From Anaeromyxobacter sp. (GTDB taxonomy: Bacteria > Myxococcota > Myxococcia > Myxococcales > Anaeromyxobacteraceae): DNA of 64,000 nucleotides. A program made the position numbers and the translations under genes. This document shows positions 26,390 to 38,778 of the stretch, in pieces. The notes beneath the pieces are model-generated. The model searched no databases. It had not been told where the DNA came from and saw nothing but the letters and a program-made list of their open reading frames with translations. Position 1 is the first letter of the stretch; each line of letters begins with the position of its first letter. The stretch lies in the NCBI GenBank assembly GCA_016718565.1, contig JADKCZ010000002.1, positions 248,001 to 312,000 on the forward strand, given 5' to 3'.

Positions 26390-26419
26390 CTTGTAGACGA
26401 GGCCCGGGCGACTGTCAAG
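26390..26419 (-). promoter_or_regulatory. Strong promoter of the tRNA-tuf operon
   Basis: TTGACA, an 18-base spacer, then TACAAG on the minus strand, ending about 80 bases before tRNA-Thr(TGT). The TGA stop of rlmB (26417-26415) is inside the -35 hexamer, so coding and promoter sequence share bases. Confidence 0.7.
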
Positions 26420-27185
26420 GGCTGAGCGGACGGTTCTTTTCCGGGCTCCGGCCGCGCCGCTGACGCGCCGCTTCATACAGGGCGACCGAGGCCGCCGCCG
26501 ACACGCTGAGGCTCTCCACCCCTCCGGCCATCCCGATGCGGGCCCCGTGGTCGCAGGTCTTCCGGACCAGCGCCCGGATCCCCTCCCCCTCGCTGCCGAC
26601 CACCAGGGCCGTCGGCCCCTTCAGGTCGACCTGGGCGAGCTCCTGCTCACCGTCGGCCGCCAGGGCCACCGACCAGACGCCTGCCCCCTTCAGGTCATCG
26701 AGGGTCCTCGAGACGTTGACCACCCGCGCCACCAGGCAGCGCTCCAGGACGCCGGCCGACGCCTTGACCGCTGCCGGGGTGACCCCGACGGCGCGATCCT
26801 GCGGGATGACCACCCCGTGGGCGCCCATGGCCACGGCCGACCGGGCGATGGCGCCCAGGTGGTGCGGATCCTCCACCCCGTCGAGGATGACCAGCAGGGG
26901 GGGCTCGTTCCGGGCCTCGGCTGCCGCCAGGATCTCCCGGACCTCGGCATAGCGGAACGCCGCGCCCACCACCGCCACCACCCCCTGGTGCTTGTCGACC
27001 CCGGCCAGCCGGTCGAGCCGCTGGCGGGGGGCGTGCTTCACCCGCGCCCCGGCCGCCTCGGCCTGCCGCGCCAGGTCGGCCAGGGCGGCCGAGCGGGCCC
27101 CCTCGGCGACCCACAGCTCCGACAGCCCCTGGGCGCCGGCCCGGAGCAGCTCCTTCACCGGGTTGACGCCGTAGACCACCCTCAC
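26415..27185 (-). CDS. rlmB: 23S rRNA (guanosine-2'-O)-methyltransferase RlmB-type (SPOUT)
   Basis: Protein of 256 residues. An N-terminal L30e-like substrate-binding domain (GVNPVKELLRA... DKHQGVVAVV) precedes the SpoU knot domain with ILDGVEDPHHLGAIARSA, VVGSEGEGIR and VESLSVSAAASVALYEA. It should methylate a 2'-OH in 23S rRNA (G2251 in E. coli) using SAM. In motif 3 the usual SLNVS asparagine is serine here. Immediately upstream of the tRNA-tuf operon on the same strand. Confidence 0.88.
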   Translation of the reverse strand: MRVVYGVNPVKELLRAGAQGLSELWVAEGARSAALADLARQAEAAGARVKHAPRQRLDRLAGVDKHQGVVAVVGAAFRYAEVREILAAAEARNEPPLLVILDGVEDPHHLGAIARSAVAMGAHGVVIPQDRAVGVTPAAVKASAGVLERCLVARVVNVSRTLDDLKGAGVWSVALAADGEQELAQVDLKGPTALVVGSEGEGIRALVRKTCDHGARIGMAGGVESLSVSAAASVALYEAARQRRGRSPEKNRPLSP

Positions 27186-27198
27186 GCGCGCGCCTCGC

Positions 27199-27621
27199 TC
27201 ATCTGACCTCGACCGGGACCTTCACCTCTCGCACCTGCTTGACGCACCAGGCGTCGCTGCAGATGAAGAAGTCGACCACCACGGTGGCCGCCTGCGCCCC
27301 CGCGGCGGCGGCGGTGAACGGCACCTCGAAGCGCGGCGCCTCGGCCTTGGGATCGGCCAGGTCGGCGCGGCCCAGCTTGACCTTGGAGAGGGTCAGGCCC
27401 GGGGTGGCGGCCAGGGTCACCTTGAGGGGCGCCTGCGGGTGCACATGGGTCTTGGCCACCGGCGTGATGGCGATGCGCAGCGCCCCGGCGCCGCCCACCG
27501 GGAGGGCGGGCGGGACGGCCACCACCTCGAGCTGGTAGCTGCGGGCCGCCTCGGCGCCGGGGTCGGCGGCCTGGGCCAGCAGGGCGTGCAGCGCCAGGGC
27601 GGCGGTGAGTGCGAGCGTCAC
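27199..27621 (-). CDS. Secreted DsbD-alpha-like protein
   Basis: Protein of 140 residues with a clear signal peptide (residues 1-20). The GTG start is fixed by a near-perfect GAGGAGG ribosome binding site six bases upstream. The mature part is a single beta-sandwich ending in FFICSDAWCVKQVREVKVPVEV, a CxxxxC pair in the place where DsbD N-terminal domains have their redox cysteines. It may receive electrons in the periplasm, but DsbD transmembrane and thioredoxin domains are absent here. Encoded 13 bases before rlmB, after the RimK-type ligase. Confidence 0.6.
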   Translation of the reverse strand: MTLALTAALALHALLAQAADPGAEAARSYQLEVVAVPPALPVGGAGALRIAITPVAKTHVHPQAPLKVTLAATPGLTLSKVKLGRADLADPKAEAPRFEVPFTAAAAGAQAATVVVDFFICSDAWCVKQVREVKVPVEVR

Positions 27622-27679
27622 GTGGAACCTCCTCGGGAGGGGCCTCCCATACCAGGGACGGCCCGGGGCGACCACCGAT

Positions 27680-28573
27680 TCACGCGCCGCGGGCCAGCGC
27701 CGCGGCGCAGGCCACGATGCGGCTGGCCACGTCCACCCCGCAGGCCTGCTCGGCCTCGCGGATGGAGGGCGTGCCGTTCACCTCGAAGACCAGCGGCCCG
27801 CCCGGCACGTCGAGCATGTCCACGGCGCACACCTCCAGGCCCAGCACCCGGGCGGCCTGCACCGCGATGCGGCCGTGCTCCAGCGGCAGGGTGGCCGCGG
27901 CGAAGCGGGCGCCCCGCCGGGCGCCGCGGCCGGCGCGCCCCGGGGCCGGCTCGCGCCTGAGCGCCGCCACCACCTCGCCGCCCACCACCAGCGCCCGCAG
28001 GTCCCGCCCGCCGGCGCCGCGCAGGTCCTGCTGCACCACGATGTTCTGGCCCAGCCCCAGCACCGCCTCCAGCGCCGCCTCCAGCGACTGCATGGTCTCG
28101 CACACCATCACGCCGCTCTTGCCGCCGGCCGCCAGCAGCTTGACCAGCACCGGCACGCCGCCCACCAGCCGCACCATCTCCTGCAGGCCGGAGGCGTCGG
28201 CCGCCATGACGGTGCGCGGCACCGGCACGCCGCCCGCCGCCAGCAGCTGCAGGCTGCGCATCTTGTGCCGGCTGGCCGCCAGGGCGGCGGCGCCGTTCAG
28301 GACCGGCAGGCCGATCAGCTCGAGCTGCTTCACCACCGAGAGGCCGTACTGGTGGATGGAGGGGCCGATGCGGGCCACCACCACGTCGGTGCGGGGGAAG
28401 CGGCGTCGCCGCCAGGAGACGGTGGGGCGCTCGCCGCCCAGCCCCATCTCCACGGCCAGCGGGTCGACCACCCGGGCGTGGTGCCCCATGGCCCGCGCCG
28501 CCTCGAGGAGGCGGCGGGTGGTGGGCAGTCGGGCCGACCGGGAGAGGATGGTGAGCCGCACGGGGCCTGGCAT
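27680..28573 (-). CDS. RimK-type ATP-grasp ligase
   Basis: Protein of 297 residues of the ATP-grasp superfamily, RimK/alpha-L-glutamate ligase branch. The N-terminal preATP-grasp domain ends near NGAAALAASRHKMRSLQLLA; the grasp core has VLVKLLAAGGKSGVMVCE and the metal/ATP site is VFEVNGTPSIREAEQACGVDVA. Such enzymes join an amino acid to a carboxylate on a protein, peptide or cofactor; the substrate cannot be read from the sequence. It lies 63 bases after dnaK on the same strand. A lysine/arginine-rich loop around residues 205-220 is unusual. Confidence 0.8.
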   Translation of the reverse strand: MPGPVRLTILSRSARLPTTRRLLEAARAMGHHARVVDPLAVEMGLGGERPTVSWRRRRFPRTDVVVARIGPSIHQYGLSVVKQLELIGLPVLNGAAALAASRHKMRSLQLLAAGGVPVPRTVMAADASGLQEMVRLVGGVPVLVKLLAAGGKSGVMVCETMQSLEAALEAVLGLGQNIVVQQDLRGAGGRDLRALVVGGEVVAALRREPAPGRAGRGARRGARFAAATLPLEHGRIAVQAARVLGLEVCAVDMLDVPGGPLVFEVNGTPSIREAEQACGVDVASRIVACAAALARGA

Positions 28574-28636
28574 GGTACGGCCCGCGCCCCCGGAAAGCGA
28601 GGACGCGGGCCGACGGAGACGAGCGCGCGGCGGCGC

Positions 28637-30541
<1,905 letters not shown>

Positions 30542-30569
30542 GGTGTCGTGACCCTCCTGGTCTCGACCG

Positions 30570-30597
30570 AACCTAAGATCGCGTCACGACCTGTCAA
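30570..30597 (-). promoter_or_regulatory. Candidate dnaK promoter
   Basis: Minus-strand TTGACA, 16-base spacer, TAGGTT, with the expected start about 20 bases before the dnaK ATG. The -35 is perfect and the -10 weak. No CIRCE element was seen. Confidence 0.5.
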
Positions 30598-30829
30598 ATG
30601 GCCCAGGCGCCTTTTCGAGGAGCGCCGGCGCCAGGGCCCGTGGCCTGTGGGCGAGGTGCGTAGCCAGGTTCGCAGCTGGCACCCGCGCTTCCCGCCACGC
30701 CCCGGTGACGCGTCACCCGACCGCGGTACGCCGGCCTTGAAATCAGGGCGATTTCGCCTCTGACGCGCCGTGGCACCCCACTTGCTCCATCATCGCGACA
30801 TACGCGTCACAGGACCCCAAGGGGTGTTC

Positions 30830-31897
30830 ATGCTTCGACTGGTCTCCGCCGCTGAGCAGGCCGCCTTCACCGCCCCGACCGACCTGTCGGGCCGGGTGGC
30901 CGTGCTGCTCAACGCCCGGGCCAAGTCGGTGAACGAGGACGTGCGGCGGGCCCTGGCGCAGGTGGTGCCCCCCGAGGATCTCTACCTCTCCCGCAGCCAC
31001 GAGGAGGCGGCCGAGATCGCCGACCGGGTGGTGGCGCGCCGCTACCGCACCGTCTTCACCGGCGGCGGCGACGGCACCTTCGTCGGCTGGGTCAACCGCA
31101 TCCTGGAGTCGTCGGAGCGGCGCCGCATCCGCCCGCCGCGCTTCGGCGTGCTGGCGCTGGGCACCGGCAACGCCGTGGCCGAGATGGTCGGCGCCACCCC
31201 GCGGCGCCACGCCGAGGACCTGGCGCGCTTCGTCGCCGGGCAGGTGCCCGGCTCGCGGCAGCTCGACCTGGTCACCTGCGACGGCCGCCGCACCCCCTTC
31301 GCCGGCGTGGGCGTCGACGCCGCGGTGCTCAACGACTACATCTGGCTGAAGGAGCGGCTGGCCGGCACCCCGCTGCAGCCGCTCGGGCTCGGCGTGACCG
31401 GGTACGGGCTGGCGGCCGCCCTGCGCTCGGCGCCGCGCGCGCTGCTGGAGCGGCGCCCCTCCTACTGCGAGATCGTCAACGCCGGCCGCCAGGCCTTCCG
31501 GCTCGACGCCGCCGGGCGCCGCACCGGCCCGGCCATCGAGAAGGGCGACCTGCTCTACGCCGGCCCCTGCCTGATGGCGGCGGCCAGCACGGTCCCCTAC
31601 TACGGGCTGGGGCTCAAGGCCTTCCCCTGGGCCGACCGCAGCGCCGGGCTGATGCAGGTGCGGGTGGCCAGCACCATCGGCGTGGCCACCATGATCCTGA
31701 ACCTCCACCGCATCTGGTCGGGGGACTTCGCCCACGAGGGGCTGCTCGACTTCCACGCCGAGCGGGTGGCGCTCCGGTTCGAGCGCCCCATGCCCCTGCA
31801 GGTGGGCGGCGACGCCGAGGGCTGGCGCGACGAGGTGACCTTCGGCATGGCGTCGGCGCCGGTCGAGCTGGTCGACTTCGGGACCGCCGCGGCCTGA
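30830..31897 (+). CDS. Diacylglycerol kinase/lipid kinase family protein
   Basis: Protein of 355 residues with the DAGK catalytic fold: VAVLLNARAKSVNEDVRRAL, TGGGDGTFVGWVNRI (nucleotide-binding GGGDGT), and LALGTGNAVAEMVGA. It probably phosphorylates a lipid or lipid-like alcohol at the inner membrane face. The start is the ATG after AAGGGG; the open frame upstream is longer but lacks homology. It is divergent from dnaK and converges on phoH. The C-terminal half (VPYYGLGLKAFPWADR) is typical of the YegS/DgkB-like beta sandwich. Confidence 0.78.
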   Translation: MLRLVSAAEQAAFTAPTDLSGRVAVLLNARAKSVNEDVRRALAQVVPPEDLYLSRSHEEAAEIADRVVARRYRTVFTGGGDGTFVGWVNRILESSERRRIRPPRFGVLALGTGNAVAEMVGATPRRHAEDLARFVAGQVPGSRQLDLVTCDGRRTPFAGVGVDAAVLNDYIWLKERLAGTPLQPLGLGVTGYGLAAALRSAPRALLERRPSYCEIVNAGRQAFRLDAAGRRTGPAIEKGDLLYAGPCLMAAASTVPYYGLGLKAFPWADRSAGLMQVRVASTIGVATMILNLHRIWSGDFAHEGLLDFHAERVALRFERPMPLQVGGDAEGWRDEVTFGMASAPVELVDFGTAAA

Positions 31898-31899
31898 CC

Positions 31900-31919
31900 G
31901 GCCGGCCTGCAGGCCGGCC
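31900..31919. terminator. Palindromic hairpin between convergent genes
   Basis: Perfect 20-base palindrome (GGCCGGCCTG / CAGGCCGGCC) two bases after the lipid kinase stop and 77 bases before the end of phoH. Suitable as a bidirectional terminator; the loop must open several central pairs. Confidence 0.5.
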
Positions 31920-31996
31920 CGACCACGGGCGCCAGCGCGGGATCGGTCGGATCCGCGGGACCCGCGCCCCGCCGCAGGGACCCGCCGCCCGCCGCG

Positions 31997-33319
31997 CTAC
32001 AGCAGGTTGGCCGCCAGCTCCGCCAGCGGCGAGCGCTCGCCCTTCGACATGGTGATGTGCCCGGCCAGCCGCTCGTTCTTGAAGCGGTTGACCACGTGGA
32101 TCAGGCCGTTGTTGGTCTGGTCCACGTAGGGGTTGTCGATCTGGTACGGGTCGCCGGTCAGGACGATCTTGGTGCCGTCCCCCACGCGCGTGATGATGGT
32201 CTTCACCTCGTGCGGGGTGAGGTTCTGCGCCTCGTCCACGATCATGTACTGGTTGGGGATGGAGCGCCCGCGGATGTAGGTGAGCGGCTCGATCTCCAGG
32301 ATGCCGAGGTCCATCAGCTCGTGCCAGCCGCGCCCGGCCTTCTTCTCCGAGCGCGACAGGTTCATGAGGTACTCGACGTTGTCGAAGATGGGCTGCATCC
32401 AGGGGTTGAGCTTCTCCTCCACCGAGCCGGGCAGGAAGCCGATGTCGCGCCCCAGCGGGAAGATGGGCCGCGAGACCAGCAGCTTCTGGTAGACGGACTC
32501 CTCCATGGTCTTCTGCAGGCCGGCGGCGATGGCCAGCAGCGTCTTGCCCGTGCCCGCCTTGCCCACGATGGTGACCAGCCGGATCTCGTCGTTGAGCAGC
32601 AGGTCGAGGGCGAAGGACTGCTCCTTGTTGCGCGGCCGGATGCCCCAGACCCCCTCCTTGGGCGTCTTGATGAGCTGCACGAAGGAGCCGCGGGCCGCCG
32701 AGTACTTGCCGACCGCGCTGTGCTGCGGGTTCTGGCGATCGCGCAGCACCGCGAAGGCGTTGGGCGGGGGCGGCTCCATGCCCGCCGGGCATGGCACCGC
32801 GCCGGCCGCGTAGAACTCGTTGACCACCTCCGGGTCCACGTCGAGCTCGGCCACCCCGCTCCACAGCTCGTCGAGCTGGACACCCTCCACGTCGTAGTCC
32901 TCGGCGTGCAGCCCGAGGGCGTCGGCGCGGATGCGCAGGTTGGTGTCCTTGGAGACGAAGACGCAGGGCTTGCCCGGCTCCTTCTCCAGGACGTCGAGCG
33001 CCACCGCCAGGATCTTGTCGTCCATGACGTGGCCATCGCCCACCTCGGGCGGCAGCCGCCGCGGCGCCGTCAGCACCCGGATGGTGCCCTTGCCGGGCCC
33101 GATCGAGACGCCCTCGCGCAGCTTCCCGGCGATGCGGAACTCGTCGAGCGTGCGCGAGACCTGGCGGGCGTTGCGGCCCAGCGAGGAGAGGTCGCGCTTG
33201 AAGTTGTCGATCTCCTCGATGACGTGGATGGGGACCACCACGTCGTTGTCCTCGAAGCCGAAGAGGCTGCGGGGGTCGTGCAGCAGGACGTTGGTGTCGA
33301 GGACGAAGTTCTTTTTCAC
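31997..33319 (-). CDS. phoH: PhoH-family ATPase with N-terminal PIN domain
   Basis: Protein of 440 residues. The PIN ribonuclease domain comes first (about 1-150; VLDTNVLLHDP, VIEEIDNFKRD, DDKILAVAL, VSKDTNLRIRADALG), then the PhoH helicase-like ATPase with Walker A VGKAGTGKT and Walker B MIVDEAQNLTPHE. PIN-PhoH (PhoH2) proteins unwind and cut RNA and are toxins or RNA-processing enzymes. Starts at GTG behind GAGGAG. It follows the diguanylate cyclase on the same strand. No antitoxin-like upstream ORF is visible. Confidence 0.9.
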   Translation of the reverse strand: MKKNFVLDTNVLLHDPRSLFGFEDNDVVVPIHVIEEIDNFKRDLSSLGRNARQVSRTLDEFRIAGKLREGVSIGPGKGTIRVLTAPRRLPPEVGDGHVMDDKILAVALDVLEKEPGKPCVFVSKDTNLRIRADALGLHAEDYDVEGVQLDELWSGVAELDVDPEVVNEFYAAGAVPCPAGMEPPPPNAFAVLRDRQNPQHSAVGKYSAARGSFVQLIKTPKEGVWGIRPRNKEQSFALDLLLNDEIRLVTIVGKAGTGKTLLAIAAGLQKTMEESVYQKLLVSRPIFPLGRDIGFLPGSVEEKLNPWMQPIFDNVEYLMNLSRSEKKAGRGWHELMDLGILEIEPLTYIRGRSIPNQYMIVDEAQNLTPHEVKTIITRVGDGTKIVLTGDPYQIDNPYVDQTNNGLIHVVNRFKNERLAGHITMSKGERSPLAELAANLL

Positions 33320-33455
33320 GCCGGGGCGGCTCCTCGCGCCGCCGGGAGGGCGGCGCGAGGGACTCTAGCAGGCGGCGGCGGGGCGCGGCCACCGCGGCCT
33401 GCGATGCGGCGGTGGGCGGGGCGGCGCCGTCGGCGTGGGCGCGGCGGGACGGCGC

Positions 33456-35785
<2,330 letters not shown>

Positions 35786-35789
<4 letters not shown>

Positions 35790-36088
35790 GGGGTGGCCCC
35801 GGGCACGGGGTCGAGGCGGTAGACCAGCTCGCCGGGCCGGATGAAGCGCAGCTCCTCGCGGGCGGCCCGCTCCAGGGCGGCCGGGCGGGTGCGCAGGGCG
35901 CGGGCCTCGCGGGCCAGGCGGGCGTTCTCACCCGCCAGCCGGACGTTCTCGACGCGGAGCTGGGCGGCCTGCTCGCGCATGACCCGATCCTTCTTCAGCC
36001 CCTCGCCGTCGAACGCCAGCGCGGCGGCGACCAGGACGGCCACCACCGCGAGCAACCAGCGCACTTTCGCTCGACCTGACAGGGACAT
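35786..36088 (-). CDS. ftsB: FtsB/DivIC-like septum formation initiator
   Basis: Protein of 100 residues: short cytoplasmic N-terminus, one membrane helix (about 9-26), then a coiled coil (RVENVRLAGENARLAREARAL) and the typical LERAAREELRFIRPGELVYRL end, which is the DivIC/FtsB signature. It acts in the periplasm with FtsL and FtsQ to recruit septal peptidoglycan synthesis. It overlaps the cyclase gene downstream by four bases and is divergent from apbE. The usual eno neighbour is not present. Confidence 0.8.
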
Positions 36089-36179
36089 GGACCAGCCTGC
36101 GCCAGCGTACCAACCGGGGGTGCTGCGTCCAGAAATCGGCCGATGGCGGCCGGAAGCGTCGCGGGGTACACGGTCCCAC

Positions 36180-37334
36180 ATGTCCACCCTGCCCGCCGCC
36201 CTGCTGGCCGCGCTGCTCGCCGCCGCCGGCGCGCCGGTGGTGACCGAGTCGCGCCCGGTCATGGGCACCCTCTGCACGGTCGAGCTGGTGGGCGTGGCGC
36301 CGGACCGGGCCGCCGCGGCCATGGAGACCGCCTTCGCCTTCTTCGACCGGGTGGACCTGGTCATGAACGAGTGGCGGCCCGACTCCCCGCTCTCGGCCCT
36401 GAACGCCGCCGCCGGCCGGGGCTGGGTGGACCTGCCCGGCGACCTCTGCCAGGTGCTGGCCCTGGCCAAGGCCGGCGCCGAGCGGACCGGCGGGCGCTTC
36501 GACCCGACCTGGGCCGCGCTCTCCGGCCTGTGGCGCTTCGACGGGACCCAGCGCGCGCCGCCCGAGCCGGCCGCCCTGGCGGCGGCCTGCCGGCTGGTGG
36601 ACCACCGGGCCCTCGAGCTCGTCCGGAGCGGCGCCGGCTGCCGCGCCCGCCTGCCGCGGGCCGGCATGCGGGTCGGGCTGGGTGGCCTGGCCAAGGGCTG
36701 GGCGGTGGACCAGGCGGCGCGGGCGCTCCGCGCCATGGGGCTGCAGGACTTCCTGCTGCAGGCGGGCGGCGATCTCTACGCCGCGGGGCGCCGCGGCGGC
36801 GCGCCCTGGCTGGTGGCGGTGCGCAGCCCGCGCGCTGGCCCCCTCGAGGCGCTGGGGGTGCTGGCGGTGTCGGACCAGGCCTTCTCCACCAGCGGCGACT
36901 CGGAGCACTTCTTCGAGGCCGGCGGGCGCCGCTACCACCACGTCATCGACCCCAGGACCTGCCAGCCGGCCGCCGGGGCCCGCTCGGTGACCATCCTGGC
37001 CTCCAGCGCGGTGGAGGCCGAGGTGCTCTCGAAGGCGGCGCTGGTGGAGGGCGGCGCGGCCGGCCTGGCCCTGGTGGCCGAGGCCGGCGCCGAGGCGCTG
37101 CTGGTGGACGCCGACGGCCGGCTCCTGGGGACGCCGGGAGTGCTGGACCGCTTGAGGTTGGAGCCGACCCCGCCGCCGCCCTCCCCTACGCCGGCCCGCT
37201 CGCCGACCCGCCGACCGGCAGCTCCCCGCGCGCCCCGCGCGGCGCGGGGCGCGGCGGCGGCCAGGCCACCGCAGCGAGCAGCAGGGCCCAGAGCACCAGC
37301 AGCCCCTCCAGCCCGAGGAAGCTCACCACCTTGA
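36180..37334 (+). CDS. apbE: FAD:protein FMN transferase (ApbE)
   Basis: Exported protein of 384 residues with a signal peptide (1-18). ApbE motifs are TESRPVMGTLCTVEL, VGLGGLAKGWAVDQAARAL, LQAGGDLYAAG and HHVIDPRTCQPA (usually DPRTG), with acidic residues for magnesium. It transfers FMN from FAD onto a threonine or serine of periplasmic flavoproteins. A target with SGAT is encoded at 38200-38772 on the other strand. After about residue 330 the protein continues as a P/A/R-rich tail that overlaps the convergent membrane-protein gene by 149 bases; that tail may be an accident of a lost stop. Confidence 0.88.
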   Translation: MSTLPAALLAALLAAAGAPVVTESRPVMGTLCTVELVGVAPDRAAAAMETAFAFFDRVDLVMNEWRPDSPLSALNAAAGRGWVDLPGDLCQVLALAKAGAERTGGRFDPTWAALSGLWRFDGTQRAPPEPAALAAACRLVDHRALELVRSGAGCRARLPRAGMRVGLGGLAKGWAVDQAARALRAMGLQDFLLQAGGDLYAAGRRGGAPWLVAVRSPRAGPLEALGVLAVSDQAFSTSGDSEHFFEAGGRRYHHVIDPRTCQPAAGARSVTILASSAVEAEVLSKAALVEGGAAGLALVAEAGAEALLVDADGRLLGTPGVLDRLRLEPTPPPPSPTPARSPTRRPAAPRAPRAARGAAAARPPQRAAGPRAPAAPPARGSSPP

Positions 37335-37710
37335 ACCAGGCCAGCCACGGGGCCGCGAAGCGGATGGCGAAGCCGGCCGCCACCCCGCCCAGCGCCAGGG
37401 CGAAGGTGGCGGCCGAGAGCCGGGCCAGCAGCCGCGGCGCCAGGGCGCCGGCCCAGCCGACGGTGTGGATGGCCGCGAAGAGGGCCAGGGGCATGGCCAC
37501 CAGGTGGGCCAGGGCGGTCTCGAGCAGCCCGGCCAGGGAGCGGGGCGAGGTGAAGCGGGCCTCCGAGCCGAGGTAGAACTCCCGCACCGCGTCCGGGCCC
37601 GCACCCAGCTTGAGCAGGAAGAGCACGGCCGCCGAGCCGGCCACCAGCAGCAGGCAGGCCGCGAAGACCAGCGCGGGGGCGCGCTGCGCCGGGGGGAGCC
37701 GCTCAGGCAC
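37186..37710 (-). CDS. Small four-helix membrane protein of the flavin locus (copy A)
   Basis: Protein of 174 residues with four predicted membrane helices (about 12-34, 62-85, 98-116, 124-147) and a proline-rich C-terminal tail. After helix 1 comes EFYLGSEARF, and helix 2 holds ALAHLVAMPLALFAAIHTVGW with two histidines that could bind haem or metal. The layout resembles the adjacent copy B (YLG, then a histidine in helix 2), so the two may be distant paralogues. I cannot name the family. GTG start overlapping the preceding gene by eight bases; last gene of the porin-FMN unit. Confidence 0.7.
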   Translation of the reverse strand: MPERLPPAQRAPALVFAACLLLVAGSAAVLFLLKLGAGPDAVREFYLGSEARFTSPRSLAGLLETALAHLVAMPLALFAAIHTVGWAGALAPRLLARLSAATFALALGGVAAGFAIRFAAPWLAWFKVVSFLGLEGLLVLWALLLAAVAWPPPRPAPRGARGELPVGGSASGPA

Positions 37711-38203
37711 GGGCGCCCCGCCCGCCGCCGAGGGAGGCGGCCGGCGGGCCGAAGGTGATGGCGGCCGCCGCGATGGCGGTCAGCAGCGCCGCCGCGGCCA
37801 GCGCCGTGGAGGCCACCCGCAGGGCGCCGCCGCCGTGCAGGGCCACCACCGCGAAGGGCGCGGCCAGGTCGGCGGCGGCGGCGGCCACCGCCAGGGAGAA
37901 GAGGGCGCGGCGCGGCCCCGGCGCCAGGCGCCCCACCGCCAGCAGCGCCCCCACCATGAAGAGCACGAAGCCGTAGAGGAAGGCCCCGGCGTGCAGCTCC
38001 TCGAAGAGCGCCGCCACCGGCAGCCCCTCCCCCTCCGCCAGGCCCAGGTAGTGGAGCTCCACCTCCGCCGCGGAGAGCCCGCCGCCCGCCGCCCGCTGCA
38101 CCAGGAGCGCCAGCACGGCCAGCGCCGCGAAGGCCAGGAAGGCGCGCACCGGCGCCCGCGAGCGGACCAGGCGCGGCCCGGTGGGATCGACCAGGAGCCT
38201 CAC
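37703..38203 (-). CDS. Small four-helix membrane protein of the flavin locus (copy B)
   Basis: Protein of 166 residues with four predicted membrane helices (about 20-37, 70-90, 98-118, 128-150). The first loop carries ELHYLGLAEG and helix 2 begins LFEELHAGAFLYGFVLF, with histidine placed as in copy A. It starts at GTG overlapping the stop of the FMN-binding protein gene (GTGA) and runs into copy A. An electron-transfer role in the inner membrane, between quinol and the periplasmic flavoprotein, is a guess from context only. Confidence 0.7.
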   Translation of the reverse strand: MRLLVDPTGPRLVRSRAPVRAFLAFAALAVLALLVQRAAGGGLSAAEVELHYLGLAEGEGLPVAALFEELHAGAFLYGFVLFMVGALLAVGRLAPGPRRALFSLAVAAAAADLAAPFAVVALHGGGALRVASTALAAAALLTAIAAAAITFGPPAASLGGGRGARA

Positions 38204-38772
38204 GGCCGCCCCCCCGCCGCGCTCGCCGCGGGCAGCACGGCCTCCTTCAGGGCCGCCAGCAGCCAGCGCGACTGCTCGGCGATGCCCCGCGCCGAGAGCG
38301 TGGCGCCGCTGATGGGGGCGAGATCGTCGCCCACCGCCAGGCGATCACCCGTCCCCTTGCCGGCCAGCTGGGCCAGCCAGCGGTCGGAGGGGCGGTACTC
38401 GGCCGGCTCCAGGAAGGCCAGGATGGCGACCCGCCGGATCCGACCATCGGGCTCGAAGGCCAGCGCCAGCGTCTCGCGCTTGGTCCGCACCACGTGGGCG
38501 TGGATGACGGCGTAGCCGACCACCGCCCCCGCCCGGCGGGCCGTGTAGAACGTGACCAGCCGCTCCTTCACCCGGGCCCGCGCCAGCTGCTCCAGCCGCG
38601 CCGCCACCGCGTCGCCCAGGAGCACGTCGCGCGCCGCCACCGCCTCGGCCTCGGGGAAGAGGGAGCGCACGATGGCCTCGTCGGCCCCGGCCGGCGCCTG
38701 GGCCGCGGCGGGCGCCGCCGCCAGCAGCGCGGCGGCCAGCAGGAGCGGATGGTGGCGGCGGGCGGGTGCCAT
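38200..38772 (-). CDS. Periplasmic FMN-binding flavoprotein (ApbE substrate)
   Basis: Protein of 190 residues with a signal peptide (1-25, ending AAAQA) and one FMN_bind domain. The motif SGATLSA gives Thr158 as the residue to which ApbE would attach FMN through a phosphoester bond, as in NqrC, RnfG and related extracytoplasmic flavoproteins. The gene begins six bases after the porin stop and overlaps the next membrane gene. The presence of apbE across the convergent border supports the assignment. Electron donor and acceptor are not evident. Confidence 0.82.
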   Translation of the reverse strand: MAPARRHHPLLLAAALLAAAPAAAQAPAGADEAIVRSLFPEAEAVAARDVLLGDAVAARLEQLARARVKERLVTFYTARRAGAVVGYAVIHAHVVRTKRETLALAFEPDGRIRRVAILAFLEPAEYRPSDRWLAQLAGKGTGDRLAVGDDLAPISGATLSARGIAEQSRWLLAALKEAVLPAASAAGGRP

Positions 38773-38778
38773 GGCGGC

